DNA of 17,188 bases from JBQTJJ01 sp052387235 (GCA_052387235.1 JBQTJJ010000150.1:1-17188); one strand, 5' to 3'. Shown: positions 6,982-13,693, counted from the first letter of the stretch. The notes: generated by a model from the sequence alone, not told the origin. Numbers and translations: made by a program.

Positions 6982-7377
6982 TCATGGCCGGCCGGGAGTG
7001 TCGTGCCTGCGCTTCACGAGGCGGAAGCAGGCCTGCCCGCCGTCGTTCCTGTACACCGCGTACTCGTCGACGAGCGCAGCCAGGATCTGCCGGGAGAAGG
7101 CGGCCAGCATGGGATCCGTCTCGTCGTCGTCGAAGCTGCCCACGCCCTCGACCTCGAGTGCCTCCGGGCCTATGGAGTACCGGATGTCCACCGTGCCCCG
7201 CCTGCCCCGGCTGCCGATGAGGACGAAGCACAGCTCGTCGATGGCGAGGCGCAGGTCCTCGACCTCGTCGTAGGAGAAGCCGAGGCGGCTGGCGAGGCCG
7301 GACGCGGTGACCCGGGCGAGGCGCAGGAACTCGGGGGTGGCGGGAACCGCCAGTCGCACCTCGTCCTGCGTTGCCAC
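6982..7377 (-). CDS. rsbW: Anti-sigma factor, RsbW/UsfX-like
   Basis: The 131-aa product has the size of HATPase_c_2 anti-sigma factors. It contains DLRLAIDELCFVLIGSRG, which aligns with the N-box of RsbW/UsfX proteins, and ends with AFSRQILAALVDEYAVY and the strand CFRLVKRR. The N-box Asn of classical serine kinases is replaced (E-L-C-F-V), and no DxGxG G1 box is visible where VEGVGSFDDDETDP occurs. This resembles mycobacterial UsfX, which is also divergent at these motifs. It probably holds SigF inactive by direct binding; kinase activity on an anti-anti-sigma factor is doubtful. The GTG at 7377 has an excellent GGAGGAGG site 5 nt upstream. It is the first gene of a three-gene operon and is divergent from etfB. 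Confidence 0.8.
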   Translation of the reverse strand: MATQDEVRLAVPATPEFLRLARVTASGLASRLGFSYDEVEDLRLAIDELCFVLIGSRGRRGTVDIRYSIGPEALEVEGVGSFDDDETDPMLAAFSRQILAALVDEYAVYRNDGGQACFRLVKRRHDTPGRP

Positions 7378-7399
7378 GTTTCCTCCTCCGGTCAAGCCT

Positions 7400-7413
7400 T
7401 CGACGCTAGTCGA
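7400..7413. promoter_or_regulatory. Possible operator/-10 region in the rsbW-etfB divergent spacer
   Basis: The 78-bp spacer contains TCGAC-gcta-GTCGA, a perfect 5-bp inverted repeat. On the minus strand it includes TAGCGT (7408-7403), a TANNNT -10 candidate about 25 nt before the rsbW GTG, without a clear -35 box. A second small inverted repeat, CCACC-CGCA-GGTGG, lies nearer etfB. Both are short enough to be chance. Confidence 0.25.
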
Positions 7414-7455
7414 CCCCGGTTGGTACACCACCCGCAGGTGGGCGAGTATGCGGGC

Positions 7456-8235
7456 ATGAAGGTGGCGGTGTGCGTGAAGCAGATCCCCGACCCCGCCACC
7501 CCCGGCCGCCTCGACCCCGGGACCCGGACCCTGGTGCGCGAGGGCCGGCTCATCCTCGACGACTCCGACGCCTATGGCGTGGAGATGGCCCTCCAGCTGG
7601 TGGACGCGGCCGGCGGCGGCGAGGTCGTGCTCGTGTCCATGGCGCCCCGGGGCGAGACCGGCGGCCTGCGCACCGCGCTGGCCATGGGCGCGGCCCGGGC
7701 CGTGCTGGTGAGCGACGACGCCCTGGTGGGCTCGGACGCCCTGGGCACGGCCAAGGTGCTGGCCGGCGCCCTGCGCCGGGTGGAGCCGGACCTGGTGGTG
7801 GCCGCCACCGAGTCCACCGACGGCTATACCGGCACCACGCCCGTGCAGGTGGCCGAGCTGCTGGGCCTGCCGTCGGTCACCTTCGCCAAGCGGGTGGCGG
7901 TGGCGGACGGCGCGCTGCACGTGGAGCGCCAGACCGAGGCGGGCTACGACGAGGTCACCTGCCCCCTGCCGGCGCTGATCACCGTGACTGCCGGCGTGGT
8001 GGAGCCCCGGTACCCGTCGTTCAAGGGGATCATGGCGGCCAAGTCGAAGCCCGTCGAGCAGCTCACCGTGGCCGACCTCGGGATCGAGGCGGGCCAGGTG
8101 GGCTGGGCCGGGGCCCGCCAGGAGATCACCGAGGTGGCGCCCACCGAGCAGCGCCAGGCGGGCGAGCTGGTGGAGGACCAGGGCGACGCCCACGAGCGCA
8201 TCATCGGGTACCTCGAGCGGTTGAAGGTGCTCTGA
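7456..8235 (+). CDS. etfB: Electron transfer flavoprotein beta subunit
   Basis: The 259-aa protein starts MKVAVCVKQIPDP, the classic EtfB opening, and keeps the conserved order DPGTRTLVREG, DAYGVEMALQL, AMGAARAVLVSD, VVAATESTDGYTGTTP (AMP-binding region) and LPALITVTAGVVEPRYPSFKGIMAAKSKP, the last being the EtfB signature segment. With EtfA it forms a soluble heterodimer with FAD and AMP that takes electrons from acyl-CoA and other dehydrogenases and passes them to the respiratory chain. The ATG at 7456 is certain from the N-terminal motif, although its ribosome site is weak. A three-codon ORF at 7448 (Met-Arg-Ala-stop) overlaps it as ATGA. It is followed after 4 nt by etfA. Confidence 0.95.
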   Translation: MKVAVCVKQIPDPATPGRLDPGTRTLVREGRLILDDSDAYGVEMALQLVDAAGGGEVVLVSMAPRGETGGLRTALAMGAARAVLVSDDALVGSDALGTAKVLAGALRRVEPDLVVAATESTDGYTGTTPVQVAELLGLPSVTFAKRVAVADGALHVERQTEAGYDEVTCPLPALITVTAGVVEPRYPSFKGIMAAKSKPVEQLTVADLGIEAGQVGWAGARQEITEVAPTEQRQAGELVEDQGDAHERIIGYLERLKVL

Positions 8236-8239
8236 GCTG

Positions 8240-9238
8240 GTGGCTGTCGAGCGCATCTGGGTCGTCACCGAGTCGGCCGGCGGCGTCCCCCTGCCGGTGG
8301 GGCTGGAACTGCTGGGCGCGGCCCGGCGGGCGGCCCGGGTGGTGGAGGCGGTGCACTGGGGCGACGACGCGGCGGCGGTGGCGCCGGAGCTGGGCCGCCA
8401 CGGCGCGGCCCGGGTCCTCTCGGTCCCCGGGCTGGGACCTTCGCTCCCCGGCGTGCCGGTGGCGGCGGCCCTGGCGGCCCGGATCGCGGGCGGCGACCGT
8501 CCCGACGCCGTCTTCCTGGCCACCACCTACGACCAGCGCGACCTGGCCGGTCGGCTGTCGGTCCGCCTCGACCTGCCCGTCCTCACCAACGTGGTGGGCC
8601 TGTCCGCGGATGCGGCCGGGCCCGGCCTGGTGGCCGAGCACTCGGTGTTCGGCGGCACCATCGTGGTGCGGGCCCGTCTCACCGCCGGCGCCCCCCGCCT
8701 CCTGGTGTTCCGGCCCAAGGCGTTCGCGGCCGAGCCAGCGGTGGAGGCGGCCGCCCCCGAGGTGGTGACCCTGGAGGTGCCCGACACCGGTCCGGCCGGC
8801 GCCGCCGCCGTCACCCGGCACCACGCCGAGGAGCGCAGCGGTCCGGCCCTGGACGAGGCGGCGGTGGTGGTGGCCGGCGGCCGCGGCCTGGGGGAGCCGT
8901 CCCGGTTCGAGCTGGTGGAGCGGCTGGCCCGTCTCCTGGGCGGGGCCCCGGCTGCCACCCGGGCCATCGTCGACGCCGGCTGGGTGCCCTACGCCTACCA
9001 GGTGGGCCAGACCGGCAAGACGGTGAAGCCCAGGCTGTACCTGGCGTGCGGCATCTCGGGTGCCACCCAGCACCTGGTGGGCATGAAGGGGGCCAGCCAC
9101 ATCGTGGCCATCAACAAGGACAGGGACGCGCCCATCTTCTCCGTCGCCGACCTCGGCGTGGTGGGCGACGTGACCAAGGTGCTGCCTCGGCTGATCGAGG
9201 CACTCGAAGCCCGTGCGACCGGAGGAGGTCAGGAGTGA
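8240..9238 (+). CDS. etfA: Electron transfer flavoprotein alpha subunit
   Basis: The 332-aa protein has the N-terminal ETF domain (residues 1 to about 190) with AERIWVVTES-type opening, FLATTYDQRDLAGRLSVRLD and the central EHSVFGGTIV segment. The C-terminal FAD domain shows VVVAGGRGLGEPSRFELVE, LGGAPAATRAIVDAGWVP, QVGQTGKTVKPRLYLACGIS and SGATQHLVGMKGASHIVAIN, followed by DLGVVGDV. These bind FAD and the adenine group. The start is GTG at 8240, 4 nt after etfB. Its stop overlaps the start of a lipoprotein gene (GTGA), so the three genes are probably one transcript. No ETF:quinone oxidoreductase or acyl-CoA dehydrogenase gene is in the window. Confidence 0.95.
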   Translation: MAVERIWVVTESAGGVPLPVGLELLGAARRAARVVEAVHWGDDAAAVAPELGRHGAARVLSVPGLGPSLPGVPVAAALAARIAGGDRPDAVFLATTYDQRDLAGRLSVRLDLPVLTNVVGLSADAAGPGLVAEHSVFGGTIVVRARLTAGAPRLLVFRPKAFAAEPAVEAAAPEVVTLEVPDTGPAGAAAVTRHHAEERSGPALDEAAVVVAGGRGLGEPSRFELVERLARLLGGAPAATRAIVDAGWVPYAYQVGQTGKTVKPRLYLACGISGATQHLVGMKGASHIVAINKDRDAPIFSVADLGVVGDVTKVLPRLIEALEARATGGGQE

Positions 9239-10020
9239 GAGGTGGTCGGCGAGTGGCCGTTGTCCTGGCGGTGGCGGTGGGGTCCGCCTTCGCCCTGTCG
9301 GGTTGCGGCGGCGACGACAGTGCCGAGGCCGCCGAGGCCCTGCGCCGGCGCGCCGCAGGCGAGGAGCTGAAGGTCGAGGGCGTCCCCGACGACGGCGTGC
9401 TCATGGGCAACACGGTGGAGCTGGAGCTCTCGGGCGCCGGCGTGGAGGTCGTGGAGCCCGACGGCGACACCTCGGGGCGGACAGGCCACTACGCCGTGTT
9501 CGTCGACAGGGAGCCCGTCGCCGTGGGCGAGAGGGTCCCCGAGGACGACGACGACGTCCACGAGGTCACCGAGGACACGGTCCAGCTGGCCGGGCTGGCC
9601 GCCGGCGCGCACGTGGTGAAGGTGGTGATCGCCGACGGCAGGCACCGGCGCATGGGGCCGGCCGAGGCAGAGGCCGAGTTCACGGTGAAGGCGCCCACCC
9701 TGCAGGCCTCCGCGGCCGACGTGGAGAGCAGCAAGGACCCCGTGGTGGTGCGGGTGGAGGTGTCGGGCGTGACCCTCGCCCCGCCGGACGGGAGCACGGC
9801 TGCGACCTCGGGCCACTACGCCGTGTTCATCGACCGGGAGCCCACCGCCGCCGGCGCCCCCGTGCCCACCGAGCGGGGCATCGTCATGGCCGCCACGCCC
9901 ACGGTCGCCCTCGACGACGTGGGCGGGGGCGAGCACGAGCTGTGGGTGGTGCTGGTCGACGGCGCCGGCGTGCCCTTCGACCCGCTGGTGGCCGACAGGG
10001 TCACCGTCGAGGTCGGCTGA
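9235..10020 (+). CDS. Secreted lipoprotein with two DUF4399-like repeats
   Basis: The 261-aa product has a short signal peptide: basic start RGGRR, hydrophobic VAVVLAVAVGSAFA, and lipobox LSGC with Cys24 as the lipidated residue. It should therefore be anchored outside the membrane. Two similar domains follow, about residues 55-152 and 165-261. Each has the core GHYAVF[VI]DREP, then a VPE/VPT segment and a closing strand of the type GAHVVKVVIADG / GEHELWVVLVDG. The second ends VPFDPLVADRVTVEV, which resembles the end of DUF4399 domains. In typical DUF4399 proteins the core motif is GHHHLLID; here the histidines are mostly absent. The GTG start has GGAGGAGG nearby and overlaps the etfA stop. 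Its function is unknown; the coupling to etfBA is odd for an exported protein. Confidence 0.75.
   Translation: MRGGRRVAVVLAVAVGSAFALSGCGGDDSAEAAEALRRRAAGEELKVEGVPDDGVLMGNTVELELSGAGVEVVEPDGDTSGRTGHYAVFVDREPVAVGERVPEDDDDVHEVTEDTVQLAGLAAGAHVVKVVIADGRHRRMGPAEAEAEFTVKAPTLQASAADVESSKDPVVVRVEVSGVTLAPPDGSTAATSGHYAVFIDREPTAAGAPVPTERGIVMAATPTVALDDVGGGEHELWVVLVDGAGVPFDPLVADRVTVEVG
9484..9843 (+). repeat. Internal tandem duplication inside the lipoprotein gene
   Basis: The 33-bp stretches 9484-9516 and 9811-9843 differ at only two positions. They encode GHYAVFVDREP and GHYAVFIDREP, the cores of the two domains, 327 bp apart. Such close DNA similarity within more divergent domains suggests recent duplication, gene conversion or strong constraint on the core motif. 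Confidence 0.75.
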
Positions 10021-10023
10021 GCA

Positions 10024-10046
10024 GCCGGCCCGACGGGCGGGCCGGC
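10024..10046. terminator. GC-rich hairpin between convergent genes
   Basis: GCCGGCCCG (10024-10032) pairs perfectly with CGGGCCGGC (10038-10046) around a 5-nt loop. It lies in the 39-bp gap between the lipoprotein stop and the stop of the convergent coiled-coil gene, and could serve both. No T-run is present. Confidence 0.6.
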
Positions 10047-10059
10047 CCCCGAGGGCGGA

Positions 10060-10968
10060 TCAGGCCGGGTCGGCCTCGCCACCCTGGAGCTGGCGCCGGC
10101 GCTGCTCGAGGGCGGCCACCTCGTCGTCCAGCGCCTGCCAGATGGCGAAGTGCTCGTCCTGCAGCCTGCCGGCCTGCTCCCTGGCCTCGGCGACCCCGGC
10201 GTAGGCCGCGAGCTCGGCGGCAATGGCCCGGTCGGCGGCGGCGGTGGCGTCCTCCATGCTCTCGAGCAGCCGGTGGCGGCGCTCCTCCAGCGCCGCGATC
10301 TCGGTATCGAGTCGCATGCGCGTCTCCGCCTGGAGGCTCCGGACCCGCTCCGCCTCGAGCTGGTCGGCCTGGAAGGCGTTCACCAGGCGCTGGCGCTCCT
10401 CCTGCACGGAGGCGAGCGCCGACCGCTCCGCCTCCAGGGCCTCGGCCACCTCCCGGCGCTGCTGCCGCAGCGCCTCCACCGCCGCCCGCTCCACCTCCAC
10501 GGCGAGGGCTGCGTCGCGCGCCTCCGCCTCGAGCGCGTCCCGCTCGGCCCGGAGCATCCCGATCCCGGTCTCGACCTCGTGGCGGCTCGGGCCGACCGGC
10601 GCCAGGCCGGGGTGACGGAGGTCCACGTCGATCGAGGGCGGCGCCACGCCCGCGTCCGACCGGTGCCGGCGCTCCTCGATGGCGGCCTCGTCGAGGCCGA
10701 AGACGGGGTGCGTCAGGCGCTCCGGGCCGCTGAAGCGCTCCGGCTCCAGCGCGTGGGTCAGGCGCTCCACCTGCGTCTCCAGCACGGACCGCGGCTTCAG
10801 GCCGAACCGGTCCGCCAGCCAGTGGGCCACACGCTCCTGCTCGGCCCTGGCCCAGTTGCCCTCCCACTCGTCCCAGGGGGTGAAGTCGCCGGTGGCGACG
10901 CCGGCCGGCTCCGGCGCGACGTCGCCGGCGGCGGGATCCAGCTGGTCCTTCTGCTGACGGCGGAACAT
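10060..10968 (-). CDS. Unrecognised coiled-coil protein
   Basis: I do not recognise this 302-aa protein. Residues 1-130 are mixed and include a tryptophan-rich stretch, FTPWDEWEGNWARAEQERV (29-47), then HWLADRFGLKPRSVLETQVE. From about 133 to 297 the sequence is rich in Glu, Arg, Ala, Leu and Gln with heptad-like spacing (ERDALEAEARDAALAVEVER, EEREQR-type blocks) and should form a long coiled coil. There is no signal peptide or membrane span, so it is probably cytoplasmic. The ATG at 10968 was chosen because AAGGGGG lies about 7 nt upstream; the frame continues further upstream without a better start. Coding is supported by third-position GC and by a hairpin after its stop. It lies downstream of the SCO1664-family gene on the same strand with a 116-bp gap, so it may have its own promoter. 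Confidence 0.8.
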   Translation of the reverse strand: MFRRQQKDQLDPAAGDVAPEPAGVATGDFTPWDEWEGNWARAEQERVAHWLADRFGLKPRSVLETQVERLTHALEPERFSGPERLTHPVFGLDEAAIEERRHRSDAGVAPPSIDVDLRHPGLAPVGPSRHEVETGIGMLRAERDALEAEARDAALAVEVERAAVEALRQQRREVAEALEAERSALASVQEERQRLVNAFQADQLEAERVRSLQAETRMRLDTEIAALEERRHRLLESMEDATAAADRAIAAELAAYAGVAEAREQAGRLQDEHFAIWQALDDEVAALEQRRRQLQGGEADPA

Positions 10969-11042
10969 CCCGGGCCCCCTTCGCCTGGCGGGCGTGGACA
11001 CCCGCACGGTGTTTCGATTCGCCTCCGGTGCCGCGGACTCCT

Positions 11043-11054
11043 GCCCCGCGGGGC
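11043..11054. repeat. 12-bp GC palindrome in the 116-bp spacer 10969-11084
   Basis: GCCCCGCGGGGC is a perfect palindrome 30 bp beyond the SCO1664-family stop on the minus strand. It could be a weak terminator stem or an operator for the downstream coiled-coil gene. I saw no convincing -35/-10 pair in this spacer. Confidence 0.25.
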
Positions 11055-11084
11055 GAAATGCGCAAAGGGGGGCGGACCACCCGC

Positions 11085-11813
11085 TCACACCAGGGGCCAG
11101 GGGTACGACCGCCGCGACCCCCCAGGGTCGGGGAAGCGGCCGTGGCGCAGCACGGCCCGGGCCCGCTGCCTGGTGGCCGCCACCTCGTCGGCGTGGAGCA
11201 GGCTCTCCAGGCCGGTCTCGGCCGCCGCCGCCAGCCGCGCCACGTCCTCCAGCAGGGGATCGGGGATGGGCTCGCCGGCGAAGTCCCAGATCACGGTGCG
11301 CAGGCCGGGGGAGACGTGGAAGCACAGCCCGTTGTCGATGCCCCAGACCCGCCCGTCCTCGCCGAGCAGCGTGTGGCCGCCCTTGCGGTCGGCGTTGTTC
11401 GCCCCCAGGTCGAAGGCGCAGATGGCGCGCAGGGTGCCGTGCAGCTCGGGGCGCTCGAGGAGGGTGAAGTAGTGCTGGGCGAAGTCGGCGGGCACGAACC
11501 GCTGCAGCGAGCCGGGGCCGTAGGGCCCGTCCTCGCGTGCGACCGTCTCCGGCACGATCCCCCAGCCGAGGGCCTCGGACAGGCGGTAGGCGGCGACCTC
11601 CCGGCGGTGCAGCCCGTCGGGGAAGTCCCACAGCGGCCTCTCGCCCCGGTGCGGCTTGTAGACGGCCGGCATGCGGGTGCCCTCGTGGCACAGCTCCACC
11701 AGGAACGTGGCGTTGGAGCTCCACGGCATCCGGCCCTGCACCTCGACCTCCCCCCGGGCGAGGACCGTGAGGGCTACAGGGTCGGCGGCCGGTGCCCGTT
11801 CGTCCGGGGGCAA
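11085..11813 (-). CDS. SCO1664-family protein, PI3/PI4-kinase-like fold
   Basis: The 242-aa product resembles the actinobacterial SCO1664 family. RGEVEVQGRMPWSSNATFL (20-38) matches its usual N-terminal glycine-loop region. VYKPHRGERPLWDFPDG (51-67) has the presumed ATP-binding Lys53. FDLGANNADRKGGHTLL (134-150) and WGIDNGLCFH (157-166) carry catalytic-loop-like Asn/Asp and the metal-binding Asp160, as in PI3/PI4-kinase and HipA-like folds. A lipid or protein kinase role is therefore plausible but unproven. The start is ambiguous: TTG at 11813 has GAGAGG 6 nt upstream and keeps the conserved N-terminus; GTG at 11741 also has a good site (GGGGGGAGG) but would remove it. With TTG the gene overlaps DUF3090 by 40 bp. 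It is last in the phosphomutase-DUF3090-SCO1664 operon. Confidence 0.82.
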   Translation of the reverse strand: MPPDERAPAADPVALTVLARGEVEVQGRMPWSSNATFLVELCHEGTRMPAVYKPHRGERPLWDFPDGLHRREVAAYRLSEALGWGIVPETVAREDGPYGPGSLQRFVPADFAQHYFTLLERPELHGTLRAICAFDLGANNADRKGGHTLLGEDGRVWGIDNGLCFHVSPGLRTVIWDFAGEPIPDPLLEDVARLAAAAETGLESLLHADEVAATRQRARAVLRHGRFPDPGGSRRSYPWPLV

Positions 11814-12277
11814 TCGTGACCTCTCTGGTCCAGGGGGTAGCCGCACAGCGGGCACGGCGGGCGCCCTGCCTCCACCAGCCGGGTGCCGCGTATGGCCAGG
11901 GCCGCCACCTGCTCCCGGGTGAGCCCGAAGCGGGCCCGGGCTCCCTCCTCGTCCTCGGGGACCGCCTCCTCCAGCACCAGCAGGAGCCGGTCGAGGACCT
12001 CGTCGTAGGAGGCGGCCAGGCTGCCCACCACCCACGCCGGCTCGGCCGGCTCGTCCAGCTCGAGGGCGTCGTCGTCGGGGAGCTCGCCGGGCCGCGGGAG
12101 GCTCTGGAGCATGGTGCCGAGGTGGGCGGCGAGCGCCGCCACCTGGACCTTCTCCACCTTGAGGGTGACCACGGCCGAGCCGGCCCTGGCCTGCAGCAGG
12201 AACAGGCGCTGACCCGGGACGCCCACCGTGCCCACGGTGAGCTTGTCCACGTCGAGCAGCTCGTACGACTCGCTCAC
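11774..12277 (-). CDS. DUF3090 family protein
   Basis: The 167-aa product begins VSESYELLDVDKLTVGTVGV and continues PGQRLFLLQARAGSAVVTLK VEKVQVAALA-type strands and helix typical of DUF3090. The middle is acidic (PDDDALELDEPAEP). The C-terminus has a compact metal-binding-like motif: Cys142, Cys145, His154, Cys156 and His162 in PPCPLCGYPLDQRGHDCP. No enzymatic role is known for the family. The GTG at 12277 has GAGGAGGG 4 nt upstream. The gene starts 10 nt after the phosphomutase stop and overlaps the next gene, so the three are almost certainly co-expressed. The same order occurs in Mycobacterium (Rv2135c-Rv2134c-Rv2133c) and Streptomyces. Confidence 0.88.
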   Translation of the reverse strand: MSESYELLDVDKLTVGTVGVPGQRLFLLQARAGSAVVTLKVEKVQVAALAAHLGTMLQSLPRPGELPDDDALELDEPAEPAWVVGSLAASYDEVLDRLLLVLEEAVPEDEEGARARFGLTREQVAALAIRGTRLVEAGRPPCPLCGYPLDQRGHDCPRTNGHRPPTL

Positions 12278-12287
12278 GCCGCCCTCC

Positions 12288-12932
12288 TCACGAGGCCCGC
12301 AGCTCGGCCAGGTCGCCCAGCGAGTTCACGGCCAGCACCATCGGTCCGCCGGCGCCGTAGGCGATGGCGGTGATGGAGCAGGGTGAGACGACCAGGCGCT
12401 GGAACAGGTCGAGCGGAGTGCCGGCGGCATCCGCCACGGCCGCCTTGATCGGGTCGGCGTGCGACACGAGCACCACCGTCTGGCCCTGGTGCCGGTCCCG
12501 GATGCGCGCCACCGTGTCGGTGACCCGCAGCTGCATCTCCTTGAACGACTCGCCCCCGGGGAAGCGGAACCCGCTCGGGTAGCGCTGGACCGTGCGCCAT
12601 TCCGGGAGCCTGGCCAGGGTCCGCAGCTCGGCCCCGGTCCAGTCGCCGAAGTCGCACTCGAGCAGGCCCCGCTCGGCCGTGACCCTCAGCTCCAGGCGCT
12701 TGGCGATGGCGGCCGCCGTCTCGCGCGTGCGCTCCAGCGGAGAGGAGTAGACGGCGTCGATCTTCTTCAGGCGGGCCAGCCGCTCGGCCACCGCCTCGGC
12801 CTGGGCCCGGCCCGCGTCGGCCAGGTGGAGACCCCGTGCCCGGCCCGGCAGCACCTTGCCGGTGGTGGCCGTGACGCCGTGGCGCACGAACAGCGCGATG
12901 GTCGCCGGCGGCGGCTTCGGACGTCTCGCCAT
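12288..12932 (-). CDS. Histidine phosphatase family protein (MSMEG_4193-type phosphomutase)
   Basis: The 214-aa protein has the histidine phosphatase core. FVRHGVTATTGKVLPGRA (15-32) carries the phosphoaccepting His18, YSSPLERTRETA (62-73) carries Arg68, ECDFGDWTGAEL (92-103) carries the general acid Glu92, and VVLVSHADPIKAAV (153-166) carries the second catalytic His158. The GLHLADAGRAQAEAVAERL segment and the GxxLPGRAxGLHL loop fit the group named after MSMEG_4193. It is a putative phosphatase rather than a true mutase; the substrate is unknown. ATG at 12932 was preferred over TTG at 12944 because the TTG has no space for a ribosome site. TAGGTT lies 10 nt before the ATG, so the leader may be very short. 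It heads the three-gene operon. Confidence 0.88.
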   Translation of the reverse strand: MARRPKPPPATIALFVRHGVTATTGKVLPGRARGLHLADAGRAQAEAVAERLARLKKIDAVYSSPLERTRETAAAIAKRLELRVTAERGLLECDFGDWTGAELRTLARLPEWRTVQRYPSGFRFPGGESFKEMQLRVTDTVARIRDRHQGQTVVLVSHADPIKAAVADAAGTPLDLFQRLVVSPCSITAIAYGAGGPMVLAVNSLGDLAELRAS

Positions 12933-12942
12933 GCTGGTCGCC

Positions 12943-12952
12943 AACCTACTCT
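12943..12952. promoter_or_regulatory. Overlapping divergent -10 boxes
   Basis: AACCTACTCT contains TACTCT on the plus strand (12947-12952), 6 nt before the uracil-DNA glycosylase GTG, and TAGGTT on the minus strand (12948-12943), 10 nt before the phosphomutase ATG. The two boxes share the central TA. Neither gene has a clear Shine-Dalgarno sequence and the start codons are only 26 bp apart, so both promoters must lie here or inside the opposite gene. The glycosylase mRNA would be leaderless. Confidence 0.5.
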
Positions 12953-12958
12953 CTGCCC

Positions 12959-13642
12959 GTGCCCGAACTCCCCGCGCCGGAGGCGGGACTGGCCCGGGTG
13001 TCGGCCGAGGTCGTGGACTGCCGGGCCTGCCCCCGGCTGGTGGCGTGGCGGGAGAAGGTGGCGGCCGAGAAGCGGGCCTCCTACGCGGCGGAGACCTACT
13101 GGGGCCGGCCCGTGCCGGGCTTCGGCGACCCCTACGCCACCCTGCTGGTGGTGGGCCTGGCGCCGGCCGCGCATGGCGGCAACCGCACGGGCCGGGTGTT
13201 CACCGGCGACCGGTCCGGCGACTGGGTGTTCCGGGCCCTGCACAGGGGCGGCTGGGCCAACCAGCCCACCAGCGCCTCGATCGACGACGGGCTGCACCTC
13301 ACCGGCGCCTACGTGGCGGCCGTGGTCCGCTGCGCCCCGCCCGACAACAAGCCCACCCCGCTCGAGCGCGACACCTGCATCGGCTACCTGCGCCGCGAGA
13401 TGCACGAGCTGGCCTCGGTGCGGGTGGTGGTGGCGCTGGGAGGGTTCGCCTACGAGTCGGTGGCGCGCCTGGCCGGGGTGCGCCCCCGCCCGCCCTTCGG
13501 CCACGGGCTGGAGGTCCCGGTCGCCGGCGGCCGCACCGTCGTGTGCTCCTACCACCCGAGCCAGCAGAACACCTTCACCCGCCGCCTCACCGAGCCCATG
13601 TTCGACGCCGTGTTCGCCCGGGCCCGGGCCCTGGGCGGGTGA
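12959..13642 (+). CDS. udgB: Family-5 uracil-DNA glycosylase
   Basis: The 227-aa protein has the iron-sulfur and active-site signatures of UdgB-type glycosylases. Cys21 and Cys24 (VDCRACPRL) with Cys125 and Cys140 should hold the [4Fe-4S] cluster. Motif 1 is GLAPAAHGGNRTGRVFTGDR (66-85), which lacks the polar Asp/Asn of family 4 and has the Ala-Ala-His of family 5. Motif 2 is SYHPSQQNTFTRRLT (197-211). The enzyme removes uracil and other deaminated bases from double-stranded DNA, important in a high-GC genome with frequent cytosine deamination. The GTG at 12959 lies 6 nt after a TACTCT box and has no ribosome site, which points to a leaderless mRNA. It is divergent from the phosphomutase and 51 nt before the DinB-like gene. 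Confidence 0.92.
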   Translation: MPELPAPEAGLARVSAEVVDCRACPRLVAWREKVAAEKRASYAAETYWGRPVPGFGDPYATLLVVGLAPAAHGGNRTGRVFTGDRSGDWVFRALHRGGWANQPTSASIDDGLHLTGAYVAAVVRCAPPDNKPTPLERDTCIGYLRREMHELASVRVVVALGGFAYESVARLAGVRPRPPFGHGLEVPVAGGRTVVCSYHPSQQNTFTRRLTEPMFDAVFARARALGG

Positions 13643-13693
13643 CCGTGCCGGGCCGGGTTGTCGGCTGGGGCCGGACGTGGTGAGGTTGGGCGT

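Noticed and set aside
10969..11724. Upstream extension of the coiled-coil protein to 554 aa
   Set aside because: The added part is an out-of-frame shadow of the SCO1664-family gene. ATG 10968 has a proper ribosome site.
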